NCBI GenBank assembly: GCA_965223405.1
Contig: CBDCWO010000006.1
Location: forward strand, 4,588,001 to 4,652,000
DNA: 64,000 nucleotides
Reading direction: 5' to 3'
Origin: CBDCWO01 sp965223405
GTDB lineage: Bacteria > Bacteroidota > Bacteroidia > Chitinophagales > Saprospiraceae
Part shown: piece by piece, positions 48,134 to 57,958 of the stretch
How positions within the stretch are numbered: the first letter of the stretch is position 1
How the letters are laid out: the number at the start of each line of letters is the position of its first letter
Position numbers and translations under genes: made by a program
The notes under the pieces: generated by a model
The model's database searches: none
What the model saw: only the letters and a program-made list of their open reading frames with translations
Told to the model about the DNA's origin: nothing

Positions 48134-49906
48134 CTATCGTCTTTTAAATAACACCTTGCCCGAACGATTGACATTTTTAAGTGTAATAGCAAGTTTTATG
48201 TTCTCACTTCCTTCGGTTACAACTGCCGTTCGATTGATATTCCAAACCATCGGATTCTCTTTCGATTGTGCCAGGACTCCTTCAACAGAAGCTTGTTCCT
48301 GCTGATAAAGTATTGGATTTTCGAAAAGTATCTGGGACACGTTATCCTCACACTCAAATTTAACCTGCCACTGACCTGCCTCGGTAATCTTACCCGTTAA
48401 GTCAATACTCAGTTCTATTTTGCCGTTTTGAATTGCAGTCTTTTCCCATTTTCCAGCCAGATGCCAGTTGCTCTGAAGGTTTTTTTTATTTGCCTCGAGC
48501 CACGCAGAGTCGGCAGCAAATGGAATGTGATGCGAAAGTACCGGTTTCTTTCCTTTTACATGATAAGCACTAAATGTAGTTATCAAAGGTTTACCTGTGG
48601 ACTCTGTTATTTTCAATCTCAGTTTGCTGACTTTTACATCATCAAAAAAGTTAATATGTTTACGGCCAACATGTGATCCGGATGTGACTTGTTTCCATTC
48701 TGAACCATTCCATCCCTCCACCAGGTACTTGCGGATACGTTCGCCTTTAGCGTAATCTTCGGCAACTATAATATGGTTGACTGTTTGCATTGACTTTAAA
48801 TCGATCAGCAGAGATCCATTGTCACTTGGAACTGATGCGGCTGCCAAAGGTTGATCGAAACGTTTTTTTATTTCGTTTCCAAGGGCTTTATAAAGCTTCA
48901 TATCAGCTTCGGGAATTAAGCCATCCGTGTTTGGTGTTGAATTTAATAGCATTACGGCACCTTGTCCGACAGATTCATAGAATACGCGCATCAATTCCTC
49001 TAAGCTTTTGCGCTTTGCTTCTTTCTCTTTGGCCCAAAACCAATAATGATCATACAAGGTAGTATTTACTTCACAAGGAGCCCATGCATCTCCGTCGGGA
49101 GTACTATGGTACGATGTTGATACTCCTGTTTTCAGATCAGCTCTATTTACGGTGCTCCAGGAAAGATTGTAATTCAGTTCACCGCGCTCAGTGCCGACCC
49201 AACGGAGATTGGCGTAGGGGCCTTGCAGAATAACAGCGTGAGGGGCTTCTTCTTCCATGATGTCGCCTACATCTATAATGCAACTTCCATCAAACCAATA
49301 TTCAACAATTTTAACGCCATGTTTCTTAATTTTTTGCGAAACCTCACGCAACTGTTGCCTAAACACTTTGTTGTAAGCGTCTTGTTTTTCAGGATCTTTT
49401 GTTTTCCCTCCACTACCTATACCTGCTCCCCAGGTATCGTCCCCGGGATAAACATAAATCCCCATATTTAACCCATATTTTTTACAGGATTTAGCAAGAT
49501 CCTCCAGTAGATCACCTTGGCCATCTTTCCATCCAATGTTCTTCACACTGTAATCCGACGTCTCAGTTTGCCACCAGCAGAATCCCCCTGTGTGTTTGGC
49601 CACAAAAAGAATCTCCTTAGCACCCCATGATATGGCAGCTTCACACCATTGATCCGTATTCAATTCAGGAAGCTTTATCTCAGACAACTCCGTTGTGTGG
49701 TTGTCATATTCGCGTCCTTGCCAAGTACAAGGATCTAAACAAACAAACATAAGTCTTTCTTGCTCATGCCATTCAAGTTGTCCTATGGTAGGAATTGGAA
49801 TTTGACTTATTGTGGTCTGCGATTCCAATGTATTACAAGAGAAGCTCAAATAGAATAGAAGTAGCAGGGTTGAAAATTTGCCTAATCTAATCATTTCGAA
49901 ATTCAT
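48134..49906 (-). CDS. GH29 alpha-L-fucosidase-like lipoprotein (paralogue 1)
   Basis: A 590-residue lipoprotein (lipobox LSFSC) of family GH29. The barrel has AKEILFVAKHTGGFCWW, YPGDDTWGAGIGSGG and the nucleophile Asp in VEYWFDGSCIIDVGD, the pattern of the B-type (alpha-1,3/4-linked) fucosidases. C-terminal F5/8-type and sandwich domains follow (DYAKGERIRKYLVEGWNG, LRLKITESTG). The sugar-binding segment that in GH29 reads HFG is here VCLDPCTW, against LHFAPTTW in the paralogue at 61579-63294, so the conserved His is replaced by Cys. The gene leads the operon with the RhaM-like and GH95-like genes. Confidence 0.85.
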   Translation of the reverse strand: MNFEMIRLGKFSTLLLLFYLSFSCNTLESQTTISQIPIPTIGQLEWHEQERLMFVCLDPCTWQGREYDNHTTELSEIKLPELNTDQWCEAAISWGAKEILFVAKHTGGFCWWQTETSDYSVKNIGWKDGQGDLLEDLAKSCKKYGLNMGIYVYPGDDTWGAGIGSGGKTKDPEKQDAYNKVFRQQLREVSQKIKKHGVKIVEYWFDGSCIIDVGDIMEEEAPHAVILQGPYANLRWVGTERGELNYNLSWSTVNRADLKTGVSTSYHSTPDGDAWAPCEVNTTLYDHYWFWAKEKEAKRKSLEELMRVFYESVGQGAVMLLNSTPNTDGLIPEADMKLYKALGNEIKKRFDQPLAAASVPSDNGSLLIDLKSMQTVNHIIVAEDYAKGERIRKYLVEGWNGSEWKQVTSGSHVGRKHINFFDDVKVSKLRLKITESTGKPLITTFSAYHVKGKKPVLSHHIPFAADSAWLEANKKNLQSNWHLAGKWEKTAIQNGKIELSIDLTGKITEAGQWQVKFECEDNVSQILFENPILYQQEQASVEGVLAQSKENPMVWNINRTAVVTEGSENIKLAITLKNVNRSGKVLFKRR

Positions 49907-50158
49907 TATTCTTCAAAATATTTTAAGGTTTTAAATTTTATAAACTGCAAATGTCACAACACTTCAAAAATGCCCCTGGAATATTGATAGATTCCAATAC
50001 TGAATTTGTATTCATATCTCATATTAAAAAGAGTAAAACAAACATAACAAAGCTGAATGAAAGGATGTAAATATGAACCTTCAATATTCAGTCTAAAGAT
50101 TATAGCACAGACTCCAACTTTCTGCCAATCCATCCATGCCATTTTTTAGTTAATAATT

Positions 50159-51295
50159 TCATTGAAATATTAATGGATTCTCGAAAAATGGAGCCCAAGA
50201 AAAAAACATTCCAATAAACGATCGAGTCGGCTCCATTTTCTCACCTTGATGTGGACCCGAGACGGCATTACCAAAGACATCCCAAATATTTCCAAATTGA
50301 TCTTCAAGTATTTCCGGCGTATTAAGATCATTGATTATTTTTAAGGAAAGAGTCTCATTGGCTATTTTTTTCTGTTTAAAAGAAATAATAAAATTTTTGT
50401 CTTTGCTTCCTAATATGATGTTTTGTCCGTTAAAATCGTCGGTTATCAAGCGACCTGGTCCAAAATTGTCAAATCTGTAAAGTTTTGCACTGATTCCGTC
50501 ACTTGAAATGATCCCATGAACTCTTTCCTTTTTAGGAAGTCTTGTATCATTGACCGATACAGAATAAAAGAGACTAGAAGAAGTCCTATAATTATCGTAA
50601 GGGTATACTGAATAGTTTCTTAAATGCCCGGTTTCAGTAGACAATACTTTAGAATTGGGGTACATGGTTTTCCAGGTTCTCCATTCCGTTTCAAAGATTT
50701 GAAAAGTCCTGGCCTTGACTCCTTGTAACTCACCGTATACACAAAGTGCTCCGATTTGTGTCCAAATGCTATTAGTCGTCCGGTCATAGGGCATTAAGTT
50801 TGAATTGAACAATAACCCCGACACCCCAAATGTGGTGGTTATGCCTTGATATTCTCTTTCCCACCCTAAAGAAGTACCTGTCAATGGGCAGTGGGTAACT
50901 GCAATTTTGCGATCACCAATTTCATCATTAACGATTTCGTGCCAGTTCAAAATTTTGTGCGGATAGGCCCTCACTTCATTCTTATATTTATAGCCTATTA
51001 TTAGGTCGTTATCTTGAAGATAATCTACCTTTGCCACCGGAATGAATTTAGGGTTTTCCAAAGCGGGTATTCCATCCTTGCCAGCTCCAGCATCTATAAC
51101 TTCGCCCACTGGTATCAGCCAAGCATCATTAATCACCATAGGGTCTGCATCTAATAGCAGACCTGTCTTATCGTCACATGAAGTAAAACAAATACTTAAT
51201 GCAACCATAATATATAATAAGGAGTTGAAGTAAACTTTAGCAGTGAATCTATTCACAATAATAGAATTAAAAGACCCTCTAGCTATTGGCACCAA
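50159..51295 (-). CDS. DUF3179 lipoprotein of unknown function
   Basis: A 378-residue predicted lipoprotein (FTSCDD after a ~25-residue hydrophobic segment) that contains a DUF3179 domain: IIGYKYKNEVRAYPHKILNWHE, then VTHCPLTGTSLGWER, GVSGLLFNSNLMPYDR and TNSIWTQIGA, the family hallmarks. DUF3179 proteins have no known activity; a conserved Cys (CPLTG) is visible here. A hairpin terminator (51464-51508) separates it from the SusCD genes, and the 252-bp gap on its other side shows nothing I recognise. Its role in glycan use is unknown. Confidence 0.85.
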   Translation of the reverse strand: MVPIARGSFNSIIVNRFTAKVYFNSLLYIMVALSICFTSCDDKTGLLLDADPMVINDAWLIPVGEVIDAGAGKDGIPALENPKFIPVAKVDYLQDNDLIIGYKYKNEVRAYPHKILNWHEIVNDEIGDRKIAVTHCPLTGTSLGWEREYQGITTTFGVSGLLFNSNLMPYDRTTNSIWTQIGALCVYGELQGVKARTFQIFETEWRTWKTMYPNSKVLSTETGHLRNYSVYPYDNYRTSSSLFYSVSVNDTRLPKKERVHGIISSDGISAKLYRFDNFGPGRLITDDFNGQNIILGSKDKNFIISFKQKKIANETLSLKIINDLNTPEILEDQFGNIWDVFGNAVSGPHQGEKMEPTRSFIGMFFSWAPFFENPLIFQ

Positions 51296-51463
51296 ATAGG
51301 CTGAATTTGGTGTAAATAGGATTGCTTATGGTGATTTTTTTGGGATACCGATTAAAACAATGGTAATTCAACCATTTAGTCGTTAAATTATTTCTTTGCA
51401 GTTATGTCAACTATATTTTTTGCTATTAATATCTTTTGTTCACTTGCGATCTCAAAAAATTAG

Positions 51464-51508
51464 AAAAAATTGCGATCAGGGTATTATTCACTGATCGCAA
51501 TTTTTTTT
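51464..51508. terminator. Strong intrinsic terminator
   Basis: AAAAATTGCGATCAG (15-bp arm) pairs perfectly with CTGATCGCAATTTTT across an 11-nt loop. Runs of A on one side and T on the other make it work in both directions. It lies between the SusD gene (ends 51723) and the DUF3179 gene (starts 51295), separating the SusCD unit from what follows. Confidence 0.85.
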
Positions 51509-51524
51509 GATTAGAATTAAATAT

Positions 51525-51718
51525 GAAGTGATTTAAAACAGATGTTAAAATGAGTTGTATGCGCTTGATTTTCAAGACGAAGCTCTTTTTGAGATTCATA
51601 GCCACAGTTAGCTCCTCCGCTGAGTAGCTTCGGCGCTCGCGGATGGATCGAGGAAAAGCTGACGTATTGAGAATCAATGGCATGCAAATCAATTAACAAT
51701 TTGTTTTTAAATCACTTC
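51525..51718. repeat. Long imperfect inverted repeat after susD
   Basis: The outer arms GAAGTGATTTAAAACA (51525-51540) and TGTTTTTAAATCACTTC (51702-51718) match. The complementarity continues inward through TTGATTTTCAAGACG-like and TTGATTCTCAATACG-like stretches for ~75 bp each side, leaving a small loop. It begins 4 bp after the SusD stop codon. Small ORFs on the minus strand inside it (51426-51699) look like chance reading of the palindrome. It could be a giant RNA hairpin at the 3' end of the SusCD transcript, or a small mobile palindrome. Confidence 0.6.
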
Positions 51719-51722
51719 TATA

Positions 51723-53243
51723 TCAATATCCACTGTTCTGCTTCAAAGAAGAAACAAGATCTATTTCTGATTGAGGGAATGGGAACAAGTAGTGTTTGCT
51801 TGGATCAAATTGTCTGTACTCCCCACTAGGCATTTGCAATGTGGGTATATAGGTTTCGGCGATTTTCCAACGTTTGATATCCGAATACCTAATTCCTTCC
51901 AGGGCCATTTCAACCCTCCTCTCATTCCAGATACGCTCTCTCATTTCATCCTGGGACAAACCTGCAGGGAGTGGAGGCATATCAATTCCAGGGCGGGCAC
52001 GTACTTCATTTATGGCATCATATACGGACTGATCCGGACCTGCTGCTTCATTTTGTGCTTCGGCATAATTTAGTAATACTTCCGCATACCTTAGAATAAC
52101 CCAATCGTGGTGACTTAAAGTAGAATAATCGACGGGTAATTCTTCAACATCCACAAATTTGTCAGGTTCATAACCCGTTGAGGATGGATTATTGTAATCA
52201 TAGCTAATTACCTCTCCTGAGGCTTTTACTGCAGGTTCGTTAAAATCTTTCAATGTGAGCCTCAATCTTGGGTCTCTATTTGCCCAAATATCATCCGGAT
52301 TATAGATTGAATTCGGATCGGTAATCGACAGGCCGTCAGTTGTTTCAAAAGCATCTACCAACTCTTGCCGTGGGTTTATAATTCCCCACCATTGTATTTG
52401 AATATCTTGCTCACTGGTATTGTCGGGAGCCAGATATTTTGTGGAGAATAGGATTTCTGGATTGTTGTCCTGACCATAATGTAAAAAGAGGTTTTTGAAA
52501 TCATCAAACAACCCAAACTTCCCATCATCCATTATCTGTTTGGCTGTAGACGCAGCCTGGGTCCAGTTTTCCTCGTGTAAGTATAATCTAGCCTTTAAGG
52601 CGAGGGCTGAAGCTTTGACTGCATGCCCATTGTAAGATGCGTTAGGAAGTTTTTGAATGGCCTGATCCAAATCGGCATGGATCTGCGCTCTTACTTGCTC
52701 CCTGGTGCTTTGCGCTATATCAGTCTCTGCTACGGATTTTACGGATGAAGTAAGTAAAGGTACACCTCCGTAAAAGTCTTGTAGTCTGAAATAAAATAAT
52801 GCCCTCAAAAACAATGCTTCCCCTTTGAATATCTCCCTAGTAGATTCACTCATAGGCGGATTATCAATATTTTCAAGAAAAATATTACATGAAGCAATCC
52901 CTCGATAACAGTCGGAATATATACCGGAAACCAGACCACCTGATGTAGGAGTAATTAATCCCCGGGCCAGATCGTTAACTGCTCCGCTGCCGGATAAACC
53001 ACTTTGGTTTGTATCGCCTCCTAAAACAGAATAAAAGATCATTTGAAACCTGAATGGTGCTGAGTTAAGACGAGAATATACTCCGGCTAAGGCTGCTTCA
53101 GCATCAGACTCTGAAGTCCAGAAGGTCTGCTTGGAAACTTGATCGAGTGGGTTTTTATCCAGTTCATTGCATGCGATTAAAGAAAATGCTAAACATCCCA
53201 ATACAAAGCTTCTGATTAAAATACGTTTTATATAGTTATTCAT
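51723..53243 (-). CDS. SusD/RagB surface glycan-binding lipoprotein
   Basis: Outer-surface glycan-binding partner of the SusC porin. A lipoprotein signal ends at Cys25 (SLIAC), followed by NELDKNPLDQVSKQTFW, the usual SusD start. TPR-like helices and motifs such as GEALFLRALFYFRLQDFYGGVPLL and EVLLNYAEAQNEA are present, and it ends in a typical FPFPQSEIDL block. Its 506 residues are standard. It lies 21 bp after susC. SusD closes the SusC barrel as a lid and chooses the ligand, so this pair decides which glycan is taken up. It is the only complete SusD in the window; a probable SusD relic lies at 63345-63524. Confidence 0.95.
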   Translation of the reverse strand: MNNYIKRILIRSFVLGCLAFSLIACNELDKNPLDQVSKQTFWTSESDAEAALAGVYSRLNSAPFRFQMIFYSVLGGDTNQSGLSGSGAVNDLARGLITPTSGGLVSGIYSDCYRGIASCNIFLENIDNPPMSESTREIFKGEALFLRALFYFRLQDFYGGVPLLTSSVKSVAETDIAQSTREQVRAQIHADLDQAIQKLPNASYNGHAVKASALALKARLYLHEENWTQAASTAKQIMDDGKFGLFDDFKNLFLHYGQDNNPEILFSTKYLAPDNTSEQDIQIQWWGIINPRQELVDAFETTDGLSITDPNSIYNPDDIWANRDPRLRLTLKDFNEPAVKASGEVISYDYNNPSSTGYEPDKFVDVEELPVDYSTLSHHDWVILRYAEVLLNYAEAQNEAAGPDQSVYDAINEVRARPGIDMPPLPAGLSQDEMRERIWNERRVEMALEGIRYSDIKRWKIAETYIPTLQMPSGEYRQFDPSKHYLFPFPQSEIDLVSSLKQNSGY

Positions 53244-53264
53244 AACGTTTATAGTTTTGTTAGA

Positions 53265-56200
53265 TTAAAGTTTGATTCTTGCTCCCAATGTAAAAATTCT
53301 TACTTGTGGATAAGAAGTAAACCATTGATTATCAAATTGCTCTGGATCAGATCCAGGATAATTTGTAATGGTTAACAGGTTGTCACCGGACGCATAAACC
53401 CTTAAGTCTCGGATGCCGATGTTTTCAACCAAATTGGTTGGGATACGGTATTCAATAAGCAGATTTTTTAACCGAAAGTATGAAGCATCAAATAACCAAT
53501 AGGTACTGTTGGTGCCCGTAACCGGACCATATCCATTTTGAAAAATCGCCGGATATTTATTTGTTGGATTGTCAGGTGTCCACCTATTATTTACTAAGTC
53601 TACTGGAGGAGGAGAACCTTGCATAAAAGCCCCTTGACCCCAGCTAAGTATACCATTGTATTGTTTTCGACCTGAAATTCCTTGAAAAAATGCCGATAAA
53701 CTGAAATTTTTCCAATTCAAGTTTACACTTCCACCATAGGTAAAATCAGGATGAGCACCATCAATAAGTATCCTGTCGTCGCCATTAATAACCCCATCGC
53801 CATTTTGGTCTTTGAATTTGAGATCACCTGGTTTAGGTGGATGTGGATGTGTTGGCGCAGCTGCAATTTCTTCCTCATTTTGGAAAATCCCGGTCCATTC
53901 AATAAGGTAATGAGAATTCCAGGGAAGACCTACCTGCGTGATTCTGGTTCCTCCAATCTGAGGTTCATCTCCAAGGTTAAGTTTAAGCACTTCGTTTCTA
54001 TTCCTAGCAAAATTTAAGCTAACATAGTAGCCAAAGTCCCTAATTTGTTTTCGATGGCCCAATACTACTTCAATCCCCTTATTTGCCATTTCACCAAAGT
54101 TTACCGTTGGAGGGCTAAGACCAGCAAGGCTCGGAATCGGTGCTCCGTAGAGTATATCGGTTGTTACTTTATGATACCAATCAAAAGTAACATCCAATAG
54201 TCCCCTGTTGATTGAAAGGTCAAAACCAAAATCAGTCATAGTTGTGGTTTCCCATTTAAGGTTTTCGTCGACTAATCTTGTTTGAAGGGCTGCAATGCTT
54301 GTAGTCCCTCCAAATGGATATGATCCAAATGACAGAACCGGTTGATATGGATAGGTACCAACATTTTGGTTTCCTAGCCTGCCCCAGGAAGCCCTAAGTT
54401 TAAGATTATCTAACCATCCAATGTCAGCAAAATCCTCTTCAGAAATCCTCCATGCTCCAGATACCGAAGGGAAAAAGCCCCAACGATTGTCTGGCGATAT
54501 TCTGGAAGTCCCATCATAACGAGCGTTGACTTCTAGCAAGTACTTGTGGTCAAAGCTATAGGCCAGTCGACCAAAATAAGAACGTATTGCCCACTCGGAA
54601 GCTGATCCTGAGGCTCTTTGTCCTTCAGGTGAACCACCATTCAACTCCTTGATATCCGGAATAGTGAAATTTCTTCGAAATCCGGACAAAGATCTTGTCA
54701 AAAACGACTCTTGGTTATAACCGGCCAGAATATTGATAGCATGAACATCACCCAAATTCGTATCATAATTCAGTGTTGAAAAATAGGTTGTTAATGTACT
54801 TTGTTGGTTACGGTCAGTAACACCCAACCTCCATGTTGCATTATTGTGAGCATACGAATTATCCTCAAAGTAATAATTATCTACCGGACGTTCATGTGCT
54901 TTTAAAAAATTATTTATTAATTGAAATGCCAGTTTATTTCTCCAAGTTAAGCCTTTGATCAGCTGCACATCAGCTGAAACCTGGGGTAAAATGTTGTAAT
55001 TGTTCTCCACTCTTGATCCACTTGCATCCTGGGCATCAGGGTTTCTCACGGTCCACTCAGATATACTGGAGCTATATCTGGCTATGTATCCTACACTTCC
55101 ATCAGGTAGAACTTTTGTAGGTGTATAATTCGGACCAGCTCCATAAATAGCCAATATTTGATAATCTACATCATTATCCCAAGCACTTCTGGTAATGTCT
55201 TTCCGGACAAACTGGATTTCACCGCCAAGTTTGAGCCAGTCGGTAACATGAGAATTTATAGAAAATAGTGCATTGTATTTTTGAAACTCATAAAGGCTGG
55301 TTATACCATCCTGGTCATAATAACCGAGGGATAGATTGTAATTTGTATTATCATTTCCTCCGTTGACATTCAAGTGATGATTGTGAGCAATTCCCGTGCG
55401 AAAGCTGTGATCTATCCAGTCAAAATTAGGGTAGTTTGGATCATTCGGATTATTTCTGAAAGCATCAATGGTGGCTTGGGTAAAGTGAGGTGTTCTTCCT
55501 GCTCGTTCTCTGGCCTCATTCCACAATTCCATATAATCTGCAGAGTTATACAGCAATTCTGGTAACCGAGTTGCTTGGTGAGCCTGCAGGTTGTAGTGAT
55601 AATTGATTGAAGCCCGTTGGTTTTGACCTTGTTTGGTAGTAACTAAGATCACTCCATTAGCCGCACGAGCACCGTATATAGCGCTGGAAGCGGCATCTTT
55701 CAATACCGAAATGGACTCAATGTCGTCAGGATTCAGGTTAGTCATGTCTCCGGCGACTCCATTGATCAAAATTAATGGACTGTTACCTGTTCCACTAAAG
55801 GTGCCGGCGCCACGAATAAGGATAGAGTTTCTTTCATCTCCGGGTTTTGCAAAAGCTTGTGAAATCTCAACTCCAGCAACTTTTCCTTGTAATAGGTTTG
55901 CCGGATTTGAAACAGGTCGTTTCGTTAATTCTTCATCCCCAATGCTTGCCACAGAGCCGGTCAAATTGATTTTCTTTTGAGTACCATATCCTACAACTAC
56001 GACTTCAGATAGATCAGCCAAAGATGGGGTCATTGTAACATTAATAATAGTTCTACCTGCTATTTCTATCTCTTGAGGAGTATAGCCAACATAAGAAAAA
56101 ACTAAGGTCGTGGCATCCTCTGGAGCATCCAGTTCGAATTTTCCATCTAAATCTGAGGTGGTGCCAGCAGAGGTTCCTTTAACCAAAATGGTAACCCCAA

Positions 56201-56723
56201 TCATCGGCTCCCCATTTTCATCTGTAACGGTTCCGGTAATGCTAATGTCTTGAGGCAATTTTGAAATAGTTTCTAAAATAGTTCCTATCTGAGCTTGCGG
56301 GTCTTTATTTATACGGCGTAACTCAAACTTCCCTTTATTCTCAAGTTTGTTAATTTGGTTAATCTTACGCTTTAGTTTACGTATGGTATTTTTGTTGCTT
56401 TGAGTCTCTTTGTAGATGACAAAAAACTTTTTCTTTACTTGTTCATACTTAAATCCAACCGGAGCCAACAATCTATTCACTGCAGTTTCCAGTTTTTCAT
56501 TTTTCTTTAAGGTGAATTCTACATTGACATTATTCAATAATTCGTCATTATAAGTAAAAAATACCTGGTAGGTCTCACTAAGTTCATCAAGAACTTCAAT
56601 TAAGGGCCTATCTTGAAAATTGGTCCCTAAATCTGATCCTGAAGTGGCGTAGAAAGCGTGTGTTATAACCATCAGGAGCATTATGAGTATTGCTCGCAAT
56701 TTGTAAAAAAAGTTTAACTTCAT
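53265..56723 (-). CDS. SusC TonB-dependent receptor with STN domain
   Basis: Outer-membrane importer of glycan fragments, energised by TonB. Domain order: signal peptide (~1-27), STN domain (about 35-108; RPLIEVLDELSETYQVFFTY), a linker, a carboxypeptidase-D-like domain (about 165-250; ITGTVTDENGEPMIGVTI), plug (from ~265; LTGSVASIGDEELTKRPVSN, YGARAANGVILVTTK), then the beta-barrel to the end. The STN domain is the part that senses ligand and signals to FecR, fitting the FecR and ECF sigma genes directly upstream. 1152 residues is normal for this type. Confidence 0.95.
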   Translation of the reverse strand: MKLNFFYKLRAILIMLLMVITHAFYATSGSDLGTNFQDRPLIEVLDELSETYQVFFTYNDELLNNVNVEFTLKKNEKLETAVNRLLAPVGFKYEQVKKKFFVIYKETQSNKNTIRKLKRKINQINKLENKGKFELRRINKDPQAQIGTILETISKLPQDISITGTVTDENGEPMIGVTILVKGTSAGTTSDLDGKFELDAPEDATTLVFSYVGYTPQEIEIAGRTIINVTMTPSLADLSEVVVVGYGTQKKINLTGSVASIGDEELTKRPVSNPANLLQGKVAGVEISQAFAKPGDERNSILIRGAGTFSGTGNSPLILINGVAGDMTNLNPDDIESISVLKDAASSAIYGARAANGVILVTTKQGQNQRASINYHYNLQAHQATRLPELLYNSADYMELWNEARERAGRTPHFTQATIDAFRNNPNDPNYPNFDWIDHSFRTGIAHNHHLNVNGGNDNTNYNLSLGYYDQDGITSLYEFQKYNALFSINSHVTDWLKLGGEIQFVRKDITRSAWDNDVDYQILAIYGAGPNYTPTKVLPDGSVGYIARYSSSISEWTVRNPDAQDASGSRVENNYNILPQVSADVQLIKGLTWRNKLAFQLINNFLKAHERPVDNYYFEDNSYAHNNATWRLGVTDRNQQSTLTTYFSTLNYDTNLGDVHAINILAGYNQESFLTRSLSGFRRNFTIPDIKELNGGSPEGQRASGSASEWAIRSYFGRLAYSFDHKYLLEVNARYDGTSRISPDNRWGFFPSVSGAWRISEEDFADIGWLDNLKLRASWGRLGNQNVGTYPYQPVLSFGSYPFGGTTSIAALQTRLVDENLKWETTTMTDFGFDLSINRGLLDVTFDWYHKVTTDILYGAPIPSLAGLSPPTVNFGEMANKGIEVVLGHRKQIRDFGYYVSLNFARNRNEVLKLNLGDEPQIGGTRITQVGLPWNSHYLIEWTGIFQNEEEIAAAPTHPHPPKPGDLKFKDQNGDGVINGDDRILIDGAHPDFTYGGSVNLNWKNFSLSAFFQGISGRKQYNGILSWGQGAFMQGSPPPVDLVNNRWTPDNPTNKYPAIFQNGYGPVTGTNSTYWLFDASYFRLKNLLIEYRIPTNLVENIGIRDLRVYASGDNLLTITNYPGSDPEQFDNQWFTSYPQVRIFTLGARIKL

Positions 56724-56785
56724 AGCTCAAAATTTAATTAGTTGAATTTCGCTGAAGCAACTGAACCTTGCTTCGGCGATTTTTA

Positions 56786-57757
56786 TTAATAGATTACCAA
56801 AGTGTCCTGTTCTAATTTAATGTCTACATTCATAGATTTGCTGATGAAAGAGATTGCAATATCCAAGCTTTCTATAGGAACTCCAGTAGTCATAGTCTTC
56901 TTCATTATATTTTTATTATTCACTTTGAAATGTACACCATAGATATCTTCCATTTTCGCGAAGACTTGTTTCATAGGCGTCTTTCTGAAGGTTAATACCC
57001 CATCTTTCCAAGAGGTATGCAGATCGGAGGCTGCCTTCTTATGTTCAATGATTTTTTGGTCTTCAGAGGAATAGGTTAGCACTTCCCCAGGTTCCATGAT
57101 CACTGGATCCATTGACTTCAGTACCGTATTAAGACTGATTTTTCCCTCATCCAAAAATATCTGAGTAGTTTTGGGTTTGCTATTAACCGAAAAAGAGGTT
57201 CCCAGAACTTCAACAGTTAATTCCGAGGTGATAACCTTAAATTTTATTCCATCGGTGTACTTTTTAACTACCTGAAAATAGGCTTCACCTTCCAACCATA
57301 CTTGTCTCGTTTCTTCCTTGGACCATTTTTTATTTAAGCGAAGGGTTGAATTTGCGTTTAGTGTAACCAGAGATCCGTCTGGTAAAGTTACCAGCTCTTG
57401 TTCACCGTATTCTGTACTATAAATGGCGACATTATTATCCTGACTTAAGGTTAACCATAATGACAGACCTACGGCCAGGATAAATATTGCCGCTGCAGTT
57501 GATATCCATCTAATTGTATTTCTTCGTTTGGGGACTTTTGTGGATTGAATATTGGAAAGTATGTACTCTCGCATTTCTTCTGAAAGTTGTTGATTTATCG
57601 AGTGCTCTTTACTTAATCCCTCTTCCCAATCTTGAGCCATTTTTGTCTTTAATAGGCTTAAGTGATTATTTGATAAATACTTTTTCAATATTTCAATTTC
57701 AGCAGGGGAGGCCTTTCCCTTCACATATTTCTCAATTAGCTTATACATCAATGTCAT
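56786..57757 (-). CDS. FecR-family anti-sigma factor
   Basis: An inner-membrane regulator that holds the ECF sigma factor inactive until the SusC receptor signals ligand. The cytoplasmic N-terminus (1-80) has the RKYVKGKASPAEIEIL-like start (here EKYVKGKASPAEIEILKKYL), then one membrane segment (~84-105; WISTAAAIFILAVGLSLWL), the FecR domain (~115-215; GEQELVTLPDGSLVTLNANS) and a C-terminal DUF4974-type domain (~250-320; FRKTPMKQVFAKMEDIYGVH). It lies between the sigma factor gene and susC, the classic order for a trans-envelope circuit. Confidence 0.93.
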   Translation of the reverse strand: MTLMYKLIEKYVKGKASPAEIEILKKYLSNNHLSLLKTKMAQDWEEGLSKEHSINQQLSEEMREYILSNIQSTKVPKRRNTIRWISTAAAIFILAVGLSLWLTLSQDNNVAIYSTEYGEQELVTLPDGSLVTLNANSTLRLNKKWSKEETRQVWLEGEAYFQVVKKYTDGIKFKVITSELTVEVLGTSFSVNSKPKTTQIFLDEGKISLNTVLKSMDPVIMEPGEVLTYSSEDQKIIEHKKAASDLHTSWKDGVLTFRKTPMKQVFAKMEDIYGVHFKVNNKNIMKKTMTTGVPIESLDIAISFISKSMNVDIKLEQDTLVIY

Positions 57758-57958
57758 TTGTTTTTCTTATTAGTAATACGTTTCTCACCAAGAACTACCC
57801 TTAAAAACCAGCGTAACTAATTTGCAGATTATGAAATGTTGTGTGGACTTATGAATAGCTAAAAAGGTATTAAACATTAGATCCAAAACCTATAATTCGA
57901 AATAAAATCGAAATGTTTATTAGAGGTTAGGTGTGGTATATTGCACCTCTTTATGTAG

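Noticed and set aside
49954..50142. 62-codon minus-strand frame in a 252-bp gap
   Set aside because: No conserved features, atypical composition, and no partner gene; more likely chance. The gap shows nothing else I can support.
51426..51699. Frames of 60-88 codons on the minus strand
   Set aside because: They run through a terminator and a long palindrome, where open frames arise easily by chance.
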